From: an uncultured Prevotella sp.
GTDB taxonomy: Bacteria > Bacteroidota > Bacteroidia > Bacteroidales > Bacteroidaceae
Reading direction: 5' to 3'
DNA: 21,861 nt
Assembly (NCBI GenBank): GCA_938028745.1
Contig: CALIZL010000055.1
Span: forward strand, 1 to 21,861
Positions 1-8,965 of this stretch are shown here, one piece after another (the first letter of the stretch is position 1; every line of letters begins with the position of its first letter). A model generated the notes under the pieces. That model saw only the letters and a list, made by a program, of their open reading frames with translations. It searched no databases and was not told the DNA's origin. The position numbers and the translations under genes are program-made.

Positions 1-3000
1 CGGCATTCACGCTGTTGATGGGCGTGTCCCAAACCTGCGTGCGTTTCTGCTGCAACAACCAACGTTTCATCTCGTCGAGGGTGGTCGTGTCGTGGGGCTC
101 GAGGGCCTGTATGGCCTCGATGGCGGCCACCTGCGTGGGTATCTTGTAGTCGAACCAGCTGTAATAGGCCTTCCGCGTGTCGTAGTAGCGGCCCATCTCT
201 TCGGTAAACACGCTGTACTCGCGGATGCTCTGCAAATACTCTTTTCCCATCTGCGCGTAGCCATTCTTGGCCAAAATAACGGCTGCAACGGCCTTGCCGT
301 AGATGGTAAAGGCGACAGGCTGCTTGGCCATACGACTGATGAGGAACTTGCGTTCGGCCTGTACGTCCTCGTAATATTCCTTGTCTACCAGCGAGCTTAC
401 ATAGAGGTAGCGCACCGCCCATTCGCTTGGGAGCACGTCTTTCTCGCCTTTCTTCTCGCGTTCCTTTATCTCGGCCACTTCCTCCTTAACCGCAGTGCCC
501 ATAAACTTGAATGCCCTTTCCAGGTTGCGGTTCATGTCGGTGCGCCCGCCCGTTAGGGTTTGCAGGCGTGTTATCATCTCGGCAACCGCCAATGTTATTG
601 AGGGACTACTCTTCATATCCTCGAACCAGCCCCATCCGCCATCGCGCCCTTGCAGTTGGCGCAGCTTGTTCGTGGCCGTGTTGAGGCGTAGCGCGATGCC
701 GTTCTCGTCGAAGAAGTGAACCAACTGTTGGCGTTGTTCGGTTTCCCGCTTGCTTTCCCACACCCAAGGCGTCTCGTTCAGCACCAGCGTTTTCAGCTCT
801 TCGTTCTTCTCAAGCTCGCTTACCATCGAGCCTTCGCCGTTGTTTTCCTGTTTCCACAGTTCGATAGTGCGCTTTATTGCGGGAACTTGTTTGAGCATGT
901 GGTTGGCCAAGCTGTTTACGTAGAACGAGGTGGCTAGGGATATGGCATCGCTTTCGTTGGCACTACCCATATACGGCAAAGTCTGTACCATCATCCAAGC
1001 GGGGTTGTTGGCGTATTCGATGGTGAGTCGGTTGTCGGCTCTGTTCACGGCGAAAAGCTTGCGCAGGTCGATGTTCAGCTTGCCCGGGCGATGCAGCGTA
1101 AAGGCCTTCGAGTTGGTGACAAGCTCGGTATCGCCCAGCAGCGGCAGGTAATGTTGTTCGCCGTCGCTAAACCCTTTGCCCGTTACCGATATGCGACATA
1201 CCCAAACTTTTACGCCGGCAGTGTAGAACTTGGAGCCTTCTTGCAGGTCGAGCAGAAAGCTCACGTTCGTGGTTTGGCCGGCACTCACCGTGCAGGTCTT
1301 CGTGTCGGTATAGAACGTCTTGTCCGTTTCGGGGTCTACAATCTCAATCAAGGCCGTTCCCGTCAACGCCTTCTCGGAGGTGTTGATTACGCGGGCGGTT
1401 ATCCAACCCTTGTCGCCCAATCGCATAAAGCGCGGCATATTGGGCTGCACCATCATCTTCTTGGTGGCCACGGCCTCGTTTTCCACCATCACGTTGTTCA
1501 TGTCCTGGTCGGTGGCCAAGCCCATAAAGCGCCATGTGGTGACACTTTCGGGCAGCGTGAACTTGATGGCTACATCTCCATTGGCATCAGAAGTGAGGGC
1601 TGGATAGAAGAAGGCCGTCTCGTTCAGGTTCTCTCTTATGGCAGGTTTTTCGCCATTATCAGCTACTACCTCCTTATCTGTATTGTCAGCATAGCCTTTG
1701 TCCTTGCCAGCCTCCATAACTTCAAGTCTTTCGTCTTCCATACGATCGTCTGCCATAGAGGATAAAACAGCAATGCGCTTTATTTCATCATCGCGTTTCA
1801 AAACAGGCGCAGTAAATTTTATGCTTTCACTACTCTTCAACTCATCTTCACCTACCACTTCAGCATAACTTAGTCCGTCTAGATAGTCAAAGGGGTCATC
1901 ATACCGGAAACAAGCTTTTGAAAAACGGTAAAACCTAAACGAAGGAGTGGGCAGCAAGCGCATTGGCCGAGAACCCGAAAGTTCTACAGAGTCTGCGTTC
2001 CAAATCCATTGCCAATTAACAGAGGGGGCATTGAAATTATATCCCAAATCAAGTCCCCATTGATGTCCCTTTATTCTTTCGAGCGACTTATCATAGAGTG
2101 TGGCCATCAGTTGGGCGTTGGCAGGCTCGCCATTGGGATGTTTCAGGCTTAGAGTCCACTCTTCCGTTTGCCCTGGCGTAAGCCTGTCTCTAAACGTCTT
2201 CCATTCGGCCATCAGCCGTTTGTCGGGCGTAGCTCTTACTATTGACATATTACAGTCGTAGCATTCATCGTCTTTCACCCAAACATAGCTAATCGTTATG
2301 CCGTCGCCATATTCGGACTTGTAGGTGTAGGGGATGGTGATGAGCGAATCACTGATTATGGTTGTACCCTCTTCAAGAACCTTATCGCCCGAATAGATGG
2401 CGTAAAGCACGTATGTATCTTTCATCGATGTGCCCACTTGCACATACACGGGCTTGTTGTCGAGATTAAAACTCGATGCCGACTGATACGACCATATCTT
2501 CGACTCCACCACAGGACGGCGATCGTTCATGCTGAAAAGCACAAACTCGCGGTCGAGCGTGTCGTTTTCGCAAATGGCCACCAAGCGGTGTCTGCCTGAG
2601 GACAGAGCGGCTGCATCGAATGGAATGGGCGTGTTGGCCATAACCGTTTGGACGTTGCTCTCCTTATCTATATAATAGCGCACGTTACCAGGGATTTCCG
2701 CGCCAGTGCCATTCCTTACGTTAAACAGCAACGTTTTAATGCTGTCTTTCTCTATTTTGTTAGGCAGATCGCACGTCACCGAAACGGACTTGTAGCCCAA
2801 CGGCAGGCTTATCGCACACGAATGCGTTTCTCCGCCTTGGTCTACAACTGTGGCTGTCACCCTGAAAGAAAAATAGGCACATTCCCATTTAAAGTAGGGA
2901 AGTTGCATAGGAACCCTCACGCTAAACATCCCTTCACTATCGGTAACTGTGCTATCATTGTCCGTCTCAGCCATATCTTCTTCAACGTCGCAATTTTGAT

Positions 3001-4999
3001 AGCACCAAAATACAGGAATACGCCTTATCGTGTAGTACACTTTCGCCCCCTGAACAGGCGCACCGGCGAAACCCTGTGCATGCCCTTTAACAACCACGGT
3101 GTCGCCCAAAGCATACTTTTCTTTCACTTCGGCAAAGTTCACGTCAAACGTCGGACGTTTATATTCTTCCACCCTGAATGTTGTGCTGGTATAGTAATTT
3201 CCTTTTAACCTTATCGTGAAGTTACCCGTAAGGCCAGCTTTGGGTAAGGTAAATTGCGTGGCGATTTTGCCAAAGGCATCGGTAACAGCCTCACGCTGCC
3301 CCAATTCTTTCCCATTGGCATCATAAAGTATCAGCACAACTTTCCTTCCTGCTACGCTTTTACGTTCTAAGTCGGGACCGCCACAAGCCGAAATGCCAGC
3401 CACTTGTACAATTTGCCCTGGACGGTAGATACTCCTATCGGTATAAATAAACAGCAATGGCAGTCTTCTACCGTAGTTCCCTTCAAGATAAAAACCAGAC
3501 CAACTATCTCTGCAAGCATACACGTCGGTTGGTGTATAGGGAAAAATTTCCTCTAAATTTTCATTATATCCCAGACTACACACAACTTCGCCATTGGCTT
3601 TGCACGTCAAAGTCTCAACCCGCGTCTTATAGTCCGTTCGATCTTTAATGGTCACCTCCACTTTGGCATTGGGCATGGGATGCCCTGTGGTTGCATTCAA
3701 TACGGCGATGCGCACTTGATTTCCAGGTTGTTCCTGCATCACGGCCGTAACATTGGTTACAAACAACAGCGAGCGTTGCACAGCCACTTCCTTGTTGCTG
3801 GGAACAAACTCTAACATGTATGCCCCAATGGGCAAACCTTCCAACTGTATCGAGTCGTTCGAGAACTGGTACGCACTCTTGCCCACAAACTTACATTCCC
3901 TTGTGGCCGAAGGCACCGCCTTCATCGTCTTACTAAGCCTTTGCAACACTTGCGGTTTGTTTATATCTCCTTCAAAACGCCCGTTTATGTTTAGTCGCCA
4001 CACCTTCATGGTGATGCTTGAGAGGTTGCGCACATTAGAGAAATGTACCTTTAAGGGCTTTTTCGGCAATATAAGCTGCCTAGAAGCAACTTCGAATGTA
4101 GGATTAGATGCCGTCTTCAAAGCATTGCGCAACACGTTCATCCGTTTCCACGAGCCCCACTTAGACAAGGCATAATCAATATATCTCAGAACCTCACTCT
4201 TTTTCACCTTCTCTGATCCGTACATTAAGCTGTAACGATAGATGGCCAATTCGGCAACTTCGGGCAGGTCGGCATATACGTTCATCAGCGAATCGAGTTT
4301 GCGAACGATGGGCAACTCATCAAATTTGCATGTGTCCTCTTCCTCTTTTTCCTCGTTAACGCTATCCGCAAAGTTGGTTTCCGTCTCTTCCAACATCAAT
4401 CTAGCCAGCAGGCAAGCAGCTCGCCTATTTCCTACCTTCTCGTAATAGCGATACAACAAGGCGTACTCACCAGCAGCAAACCCCAGCACATGCAGCAGGT
4501 CATTATTAAAAACATGACTATCCATGCCGGGAACCAGCAGCGGTTCGTAACCCTTGGCCGATGTCTTGGCCAATAGTTCGGGGTGCTTAACCGACAAGTT
4601 GAAATAGGCTCTGGACTTACTACCGTCACGATCTTTCAGTTCGTTGTACACATTATATAGCTGTCCCAAGGCCGACTGGTACACGGCAGCCAACACAGGC
4701 ATTTTATCTCGCACGGCCAGTTCAGCCGCCTCTATTCGCTTTACCTCGCCTTCGAGCGAGTCGGGAGAGATGCTCACCATCACCTGTCCTTTGCAAAAAA
4801 CGGCTTTAAGCATCGACCCATATTGCCTTTCGGCCTTTGCCTTCTTTTCAATCTGCTGCAAAACGCCCATAGCCGTCCGTGGCAAGTCTTTCTTCCTTGC
4901 CACACTGTATTGTTTCCACAATGCGTCGTAATTGTCGGCAAAAACAGTTTGACATACCATTATTAATAAGGATAATGCCAATAAAACAGCTTTTCTCAT
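1..4999 (-). CDS. Alpha-2-macroglobulin-like protein, thioester-less (partial, C-terminus beyond left edge)
   Basis: Read on the minus strand, the frame stays open from ATG at 4999-4997 to the window edge, giving 1666 residues without a stop. The N-terminus (MRKAVLLALSLLIMVCQTVFA) is a Sec signal peptide. Macroglobulin repeats follow; the family motif TDRSIYRPGQIVQVAG lies near residue 517 and EYKRPTFDV near 605. A charged, low-complexity stretch (about residues 1065-1120) sits where the protease bait region is expected. The A2M domain opens with RENLNETAFFYP (about 1120). The helical domain after NNPAWMMVQTLPY should carry the thioester C-x-E-Q, but reads ANESDA at residues 1347-1352, so no covalent trap is possible. 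Bacterial A2Ms are envelope proteins thought to trap proteases. It is divergent from the M48 protease gene. Family call is firm; the missing end may hold the receptor-like domain. Confidence 0.93.
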   Translation of the reverse strand, partial: MRKAVLLALSLLIMVCQTVFADNYDALWKQYSVARKKDLPRTAMGVLQQIEKKAKAERQYGSMLKAVFCKGQVMVSISPDSLEGEVKRIEAAELAVRDKMPVLAAVYQSALGQLYNVYNELKDRDGSKSRAYFNLSVKHPELLAKTSAKGYEPLLVPGMDSHVFNNDLLHVLGFAAGEYALLYRYYEKVGNRRAACLLARLMLEETETNFADSVNEEKEEEDTCKFDELPIVRKLDSLMNVYADLPEVAELAIYRYSLMYGSEKVKKSEVLRYIDYALSKWGSWKRMNVLRNALKTASNPTFEVASRQLILPKKPLKVHFSNVRNLSSITMKVWRLNINGRFEGDINKPQVLQRLSKTMKAVPSATRECKFVGKSAYQFSNDSIQLEGLPIGAYMLEFVPSNKEVAVQRSLLFVTNVTAVMQEQPGNQVRIAVLNATTGHPMPNAKVEVTIKDRTDYKTRVETLTCKANGEVVCSLGYNENLEEIFPYTPTDVYACRDSWSGFYLEGNYGRRLPLLFIYTDRSIYRPGQIVQVAGISACGGPDLERKSVAGRKVVLILYDANGKELGQREAVTDAFGKIATQFTLPKAGLTGNFTIRLKGNYYTSTTFRVEEYKRPTFDVNFAEVKEKYALGDTVVVKGHAQGFAGAPVQGAKVYYTIRRIPVFWCYQNCDVEEDMAETDNDSTVTDSEGMFSVRVPMQLPYFKWECAYFSFRVTATVVDQGGETHSCAISLPLGYKSVSVTCDLPNKIEKDSIKTLLFNVRNGTGAEIPGNVRYYIDKESNVQTVMANTPIPFDAAALSSGRHRLVAICENDTLDREFVLFSMNDRRPVVESKIWSYQSASSFNLDNKPVYVQVGTSMKDTYVLYAIYSGDKVLEEGTTIISDSLITIPYTYKSEYGDGITISYVWVKDDECYDCNMSIVRATPDKRLMAEWKTFRDRLTPGQTEEWTLSLKHPNGEPANAQLMATLYDKSLERIKGHQWGLDLGYNFNAPSVNWQWIWNADSVELSGSRPMRLLPTPSFRFYRFSKACFRYDDPFDYLDGLSYAEVVGEDELKSSESIKFTAPVLKRDDEIKRIAVLSSMADDRMEDERLEVMEAGKDKGYADNTDKEVVADNGEKPAIRENLNETAFFYPALTSDANGDVAIKFTLPESVTTWRFMGLATDQDMNNVMVENEAVATKKMMVQPNMPRFMRLGDKGWITARVINTSEKALTGTALIEIVDPETDKTFYTDTKTCTVSAGQTTNVSFLLDLQEGSKFYTAGVKVWVCRISVTGKGFSDGEQHYLPLLGDTELVTNSKAFTLHRPGKLNIDLRKLFAVNRADNRLTIEYANNPAWMMVQTLPYMGSANESDAISLATSFYVNSLANHMLKQVPAIKRTIELWKQENNGEGSMVSELEKNEELKTLVLNETPWVWESKRETEQRQQLVHFFDENGIALRLNTATNKLRQLQGRDGGWGWFEDMKSSPSITLAVAEMITRLQTLTGGRTDMNRNLERAFKFMGTAVKEEVAEIKEREKKGEKDVLPSEWAVRYLYVSSLVDKEYYEDVQAERKFLISRMAKQPVAFTIYGKAVAAVILAKNGYAQMGKEYLQSIREYSVFTEEMGRYYDTRKAYYSWFDYKIPTQVAAIEAIQALEPHDTTTLDEMKRWLLQQKRTQVWDTPINSVNA

Positions 5000-5068
5000 A
5001 CGCTATCGTTATGTTTTAAGGCGAGGTTTATTAAGTTCGGGCGCAAGGGTGTGCAACTCTCCGATGTG

Positions 5069-5097
5069 CAAACATAACTTGGCCATGCCCTTTCCAA
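5069..5097 (-). promoter_or_regulatory. Promoter of the alpha-2-macroglobulin gene
   Basis: On the minus strand a TATGTTTG box (5076-5069) matches the Bacteroidetes -7 consensus TAnnTTTG. A TTG (5097-5095) lies 18 nt upstream, close to the usual 19-21 nt spacing. The implied leader to the ATG at 4999 is about 60 nt. This is a motif match only. Confidence 0.6.
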
Positions 5098-5216
5098 GTT
5101 CGCGCAACTAATGCAAAAGTAAAAAAATATCTCTGAAAAGCAAAACTTTACTTCCTCGTTTTTATGCCTTTAACGAATAATATGGATGTTGCGGCACGTT
5201 TTCGTAATTAAATAAC

Positions 5217-5224
5217 TAACTTTG
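5217..5224 (+). promoter_or_regulatory. -7 box upstream of the M48 protease / pyrKD run
   Basis: TAACTTTG, a consensus Bacteroidetes -7 element, ends 30 nt before the ATG at 5255. No TTG lies at ideal spacing; the nearest, at 5189-5191, leaves a 25-nt spacer. It is divergent from the promoter at 5069-5097 and probably drives the genes to 7902. Confidence 0.55.
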
Positions 5225-5254
5225 CCTGACAGAAAAAGATAAACAATAAGAAAT

Positions 5255-6193
5255 ATGAAGCGTTTAAACTATCTTCTTATCAGCGTATTGGCAGCCCTCA
5301 TGTTGGCCTGCGGAACGTCCAGCCGAGTGCCCATCACGGGGCGCAAACACTCGCTGCTCGTATCAGATGCGCAAATACTTAGCCTCAGCAAGCAAGAATA
5401 TTCCAAGTTTCTGAAGAGTTCCAAACTATCAACCAATGCCGCAAACACGGCTATGGTGAAACGCGTTGGCCAACGATTGGCGCACGCCGTGGAAACCTAT
5501 CTGGTGAACAACGGCTACCAAGACGAGATAAAGAACTTTGAATGGGAGTTTAACCTCGTGGCCGACAATCATGTAAATGCCTTCTGCATGCCTGGCGGAA
5601 AGATTGTGGTTTTCGAGGGATTGTTACCTGTAACCCAAAACGAAGCCTCGTTGGCCATCGTGTTGGGCCACGAAATTGCACACGCCGTTGCCAAACATTC
5701 GGCCGAACAGATGTCGAAGAAGATGCGCCAAGCCTACGGCACACAGATTGGCGGCAGCATTCTTGGTGCTATCGGCGGCGAGACTGTGGGCGGATTGGCG
5801 CAGGTGGCGGCAGGACAATACTTCTCGTTTATGAACCTGAAATACTCGCGCGACAACGAGTCGGAGGCCGACCACATGGGGCTTATCTTCGCTGCTATGG
5901 CCGGTTACGACCCCTCGGTGGCTGTGGGCTTTTGGCAACGCATGGCCGCAAAGTCGGGTGGCGGAAACAGTTCCGACATTTTTAGCGACCACCCCTCAGA
6001 CGCTAAGCGCATCGCTGCCATACAAAAACTGCTGCCCGAAGCCATGAGTTACTACAAGGCCTCTGGCAACGCGCACGGCAACACCCCTGCAACAACGAAC
6101 ACAAAGCCAACCAACACACAACCCACCAACAAGAACAAGGGTTCGAAAGGCGTGTCGGCCTCTGGCTTATATCGAAACTCTAAGCGCAAATAG
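5255..6193 (+). CDS. M48-family zinc metalloprotease, putative lipoprotein (BepA/LoiP/Oma1-like)
   Basis: The product has 312 residues. The N-terminus ends a hydrophobic segment at LMLAC (Cys19), a plausible lipoprotein site, so it is likely envelope-anchored. The zinc motif HEIAH is at residues 139-143 within VLGHEIAHAVAKHS. The third ligand region NESEADHMGL (201-210, Glu204 likely) and the family motif DHPSDAKRI (245-253) are present, so the peptidase looks active. M48 lipoproteins in Gram-negatives degrade misfolded envelope proteins; the exact substrate is unknown. After residue 270 there is an unusual Thr/Asn/Pro-rich tail ending in a basic SGLYRNSKRK. Only 15 nt separate it from pyrK, so the three genes probably share a transcript, though their functions do not obviously connect. 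The ATG is the first in frame after the -7 box. Confidence 0.9.
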   Translation: MKRLNYLLISVLAALMLACGTSSRVPITGRKHSLLVSDAQILSLSKQEYSKFLKSSKLSTNAANTAMVKRVGQRLAHAVETYLVNNGYQDEIKNFEWEFNLVADNHVNAFCMPGGKIVVFEGLLPVTQNEASLAIVLGHEIAHAVAKHSAEQMSKKMRQAYGTQIGGSILGAIGGETVGGLAQVAAGQYFSFMNLKYSRDNESEADHMGLIFAAMAGYDPSVAVGFWQRMAAKSGGGNSSDIFSDHPSDAKRIAAIQKLLPEAMSYYKASGNAHGNTPATTNTKPTNTQPTNKNKGSKGVSASGLYRNSKRK

Positions 6194-6208
6194 CGTAACA
6201 AAAAGAAC

Positions 6209-6994
6209 ATGCCGAACGAAGAAATGAAGAAGTTTTGCCTCGACCTCGACGTCGTAGCCGTTGAGCGGCTGAATGCTCGCTACGTGCTTATCAGGCTCAC
6301 CCACACCCAACCTTTGCCCCCGATGAAACCTGGGCAATTTGTTGAAGTGCGGGTAGACCACTCGCCACAAACCTTTCTGCGACGTCCCATCTCCATCAAC
6401 TACGTAGACATACTGCGCAACGAGATGGGGCTGTTGGTGGCTACCGTGGGGCACGGCACACGCCAAATGGCCTTGTTAAAGGCCGGCGACACGCTTAATT
6501 GCGTGTTTCCTTTGGGCAATCCTTTCACCATTCCCACATCGCCCGATGAGCGTTTCTTGCTCGTTGGCGGCGGCGTGGGCGTAGCACCAATGCTCTTCCT
6601 GGGGCAAAAAATCAAGGAAATGGGCGCACAACCCACATTCTTGCTAGGCGCGCGCACGGCAGCCGACTTGCTGGAAATGGACCTCTTTGAATGTACAGGG
6701 CGCGTACTCGTTACCACCGAAGACGGGTCGGCTGGCGAAAAAGGTTTCGTTACCAACCACTCGGTACTGCAAAACGAGACGTTCGACATGATTTCCACCT
6801 GCGGGCCCAAACCCATGATGATGGCCGTGGCACGTTATGCGCGCGAAAAAGGAACGGCTTGCGAGGTGTCGCTCGAAAACTTAATGGCCTGCGGCATCGG
6901 CGCATGCCTCTGCTGTGTGGAGAAAACGGTAGACGGAAATCTCTGCGCATGTAAAGAAGGACCTGTGTTTAACATTCAAAAACTGCTTTGGTAA
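6209..6994 (+). CDS. pyrK: Dihydroorotate dehydrogenase B, electron-transfer subunit PyrK
   Basis: This 261-residue FAD/[2Fe-2S] subunit passes electrons from the PyrD FMN to NAD+ in de novo pyrimidine synthesis. The flavin-binding motif RRPISI is at residues 58-63. The nucleotide-binding loop GGGVGVAP is at about 120-127, and CGPKPMM at 198-204 belongs to the ferredoxin-reductase fold. The cluster cysteines fit C228-x4-C233-x2-C236-x11-C248, followed by KEGPVF as in family members; C235 and C246 are additional and are not expected to be ligands. The length is typical. ATG at 6209 is used; an in-frame ATG at 6224 is possible. The stop overlaps the pyrD start (TAATG), indicating translational coupling. 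Confidence 0.95.
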   Translation: MPNEEMKKFCLDLDVVAVERLNARYVLIRLTHTQPLPPMKPGQFVEVRVDHSPQTFLRRPISINYVDILRNEMGLLVATVGHGTRQMALLKAGDTLNCVFPLGNPFTIPTSPDERFLLVGGGVGVAPMLFLGQKIKEMGAQPTFLLGARTAADLLEMDLFECTGRVLVTTEDGSAGEKGFVTNHSVLQNETFDMISTCGPKPMMMAVARYAREKGTACEVSLENLMACGIGACLCCVEKTVDGNLCACKEGPVFNIQKLLW

Positions 6995-7902
6995 TGGCCA
7001 TTCTCAATACGAATATCGGCAATTTGTCGATGAAGAACCCCGTGATGACTGCCTCTGGCACCTTCGGTTATGGCTTGGAGTTCGAAGACTTTGTGCCGCT
7101 TGACGGCATCGGCGGCATCATCGTAAAAGGAACAACCCTGCATCCACGACAAGGGAACGACTATCCGCGCATGGCCGAAACGCCACAAGGCATGCTAAAC
7201 TGTGTGGGATTGCAGAACAAAGGCGTTGACTACTTCGCCGAACACATCTATCCCAAAATCAAGGACATTGACACACGCATGATTGTGAACGTGAGCGGCA
7301 ACACACCCGAAGACTATGCGGAGTGTGCCGCACGCATAGATGCACTCGAAAACATACCTGCCATTGAGCTGAACATTTCGTGTCCCAACGTGAAAGAGGG
7401 GGGAATGGCCTTCGGAACAACTTGTGCTGGAGCTGCTAGCGTGGTGCGCGCGGTGCGTGCACGCTACGGCAAAACGCTTATTGTGAAACTTTCGCCCAAC
7501 GTTACCGACGTAACGGAGATTGCACGAGCAGTTGAGGCAGAGGGTGCCGACAGCGTTTCGCTCATCAACACGCTTATGGGCATGGCTATCGACATCGAGC
7601 GGCGACAGTCGGTTTTAAGCATCAACACGGGCGGTTTAAGTGGTCCTGCCGTTAAGCCCGTTGCCTTGCGCATGGTGTGGCAGGTGGCAAAGGCGGTGAA
7701 GATACCCATCATCGGGTTGGGCGGAATATGCAATGCCACCGATGCCATCGAGTTTATCATGGCAGGCGCATCGGCCATTCAGATTGGCACCGCCAACTTC
7801 CTCGACCCTACCGTTACCATTAAGGTACGCGATGGCATAAACCAATGGCTAGACAATCATGGTGTTAAAGACATCAAAGAGATTGTAGGGGCGGTTGGAT
7901 AA
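6994..7902 (+). CDS. pyrD: Dihydroorotate dehydrogenase 1B catalytic subunit PyrD
   Basis: The product has 302 residues and is an FMN TIM-barrel that oxidises dihydroorotate to orotate with PyrK. The start is the ATG in TAATG, overlapping the pyrK stop by one base; a TTG two codons upstream is in frame but unnecessary. MKNPVMTASGTFGYG (13-27) is the family opening, followed by the FMN/substrate segment IVKGTT (43-48). NISCPNV (127-133) places the catalytic Cys at residue 130, the class 1B base (class 2 enzymes use Ser). GLGGI and QIGTANF near the C-terminus are the phosphate-binding elements. With PyrK adjacent, the NAD-linked 1B assignment is secure. Confidence 0.96.
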   Translation: MAILNTNIGNLSMKNPVMTASGTFGYGLEFEDFVPLDGIGGIIVKGTTLHPRQGNDYPRMAETPQGMLNCVGLQNKGVDYFAEHIYPKIKDIDTRMIVNVSGNTPEDYAECAARIDALENIPAIELNISCPNVKEGGMAFGTTCAGAASVVRAVRARYGKTLIVKLSPNVTDVTEIARAVEAEGADSVSLINTLMGMAIDIERRQSVLSINTGGLSGPAVKPVALRMVWQVAKAVKIPIIGLGGICNATDAIEFIMAGASAIQIGTANFLDPTVTIKVRDGINQWLDNHGVKDIKEIVGAVG

Positions 7903-8216
7903 ACGGTTTTATGGGCGCATTGAAGTTTCCGTTTCAGCTTTAAGCCGCTTATAAAGCAACGGTAATTGCCTGCACCTTAACGCGCGCCCGCCCTTATATA
8001 AACAAGCAACAGGCTTTCGTCCATATACAACGAAACACATCCGTTGCGTTAGCTAGGGTATAGCGGTTGGTGCGATAGGCGCTTTGGTCGCACGCCAACT
8101 ATTACAAGCCGTTTTACATTGCTGTCTGATAAAAGTTATTTCCCAAACACAGTGTGTTTCTTTTATCAGACAGCAATGAGAATGTTTCAATTACTTTTAT
8201 CTCAAAACAACAAAAG
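7903..8216. other. Intergenic region pyrD to alkC-like gene
   Basis: These 314 bases hold no ORF I believe. No clear T-rich terminator follows pyrD. The only strong structure is the inverted repeat at 8117-8178, listed separately. A frame open from GTG 8154 runs through one arm of that repeat and is taken as a spurious N-terminal extension. Confidence 0.6.
8117..8178. repeat. Perfect 19-bp inverted repeat with nested palindrome
   Basis: Arm 8117-8135 (CATTGCTGTCTGATAAAAG) is the exact reverse complement of 8160-8178, with a 24-nt spacer. The spacer itself contains a palindrome, AAACACAGTGTGTTT (8145-8159). It could be a transcript hairpin, a dimeric-protein site, or joined ends of a small mobile element. 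No flanking target-site duplication is visible. Confidence 0.85.
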
Positions 8217-8954
8217 ATGGGAACCAATTACAGCATCACCGAACAATTCGGCGCTAACCTCGCCGAATTGCTAGCCGAGAAAATCTGCAAGGTCTACCAT
8301 GAGTTCGACACTGCCCACTTTATACAAGACACCGCCAACAAAACCATCGGGCAAAGCTACACACAGCGAGTGGCTACCCTTGCCGAACTATTAAAAATCT
8401 ATCTCCCAGCAGACTATGAGAAAGCTTTACCTATCCTGATGGCAATCTTGGGCGAAGAAAACCCCAACGAAACAGGGATGTTTACCCACTATTATTGGAT
8501 TTTGCCCATCGGGAAGTTTGTGCAAGAGTACGGCATCGAGCATTTCGAACGCTCAATGAAAGCCATTGAAGAAATAACCAAGCGGAATACGGGAGAGTAT
8601 GCCGTTAGGCCATACATCAGGAAATATCCCGAATCCTCGCTCAAAATCATCGAGCAATGGGCAAAATCGCCCAACTTTCACTTGCGCAGACTGGCTAGCG
8701 AAGGGCTCCGCCCTAAATTGCCTTGGGCAAGTAAGCTGGAAACATTTATAGAAAACCCCGCACCTGTGTTCAAAATATTGGAGTTACTAAAAGAAGACGA
8801 AATTGTTTTCGTGAAGAAATCGGTTGCCAACCATCTTACCGATTGGCTCAAAGTGAACAGAGAAAGGGTTCTACCTCTCATTGAACGATGGAAAACGTCT
8901 GATAATCCACACACCCAATGGATAATTAAAAGAGCCACTCGCAAGATACAATAG
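8217..8954 (+). CDS. DNA alkylation repair protein, HEAT-repeat family (AlkC/AlkD-like DNA glycosylase)
   Basis: From ATG 8217 the product has 245 residues, predicted almost entirely helical. The segment HLRRLASEGLRPKLPWA (about residues 155-171) is the hallmark I associate with AlkC-type alkylpurine glycosylases. It is followed by helical pairs including FVKKSVANHLTDWLKVN and the closing HTQWIIKRATRKI. Family members excise N3/N7-alkylated purines from DNA using a solenoid of HEAT-like repeats. An upstream GTG at 8154 would add 21 residues, but that extension translates a perfect inverted repeat and looks non-native. No partner repair gene is next to it. Family call is good; substrate range is inferred. 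Confidence 0.82.
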   Translation: MGTNYSITEQFGANLAELLAEKICKVYHEFDTAHFIQDTANKTIGQSYTQRVATLAELLKIYLPADYEKALPILMAILGEENPNETGMFTHYYWILPIGKFVQEYGIEHFERSMKAIEEITKRNTGEYAVRPYIRKYPESSLKIIEQWAKSPNFHLRRLASEGLRPKLPWASKLETFIENPAPVFKILELLKEDEIVFVKKSVANHLTDWLKVNRERVLPLIERWKTSDNPHTQWIIKRATRKIQ

Positions 8955-8965
8955 GTAGTTCATGA

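Noticed and set aside
1091..1765. 224-codon plus-strand frame inside the alpha-2-macroglobulin region
   Set aside because: Antisense shadow of a clearly coding minus-strand frame; no promoter, RBS or family motif.
8154..8216. GTG-initiated 21-residue N-terminal extension of the alkC-like gene
   Set aside because: It translates an arm of the perfect inverted repeat, and the family-like sequence begins at ATG 8217.
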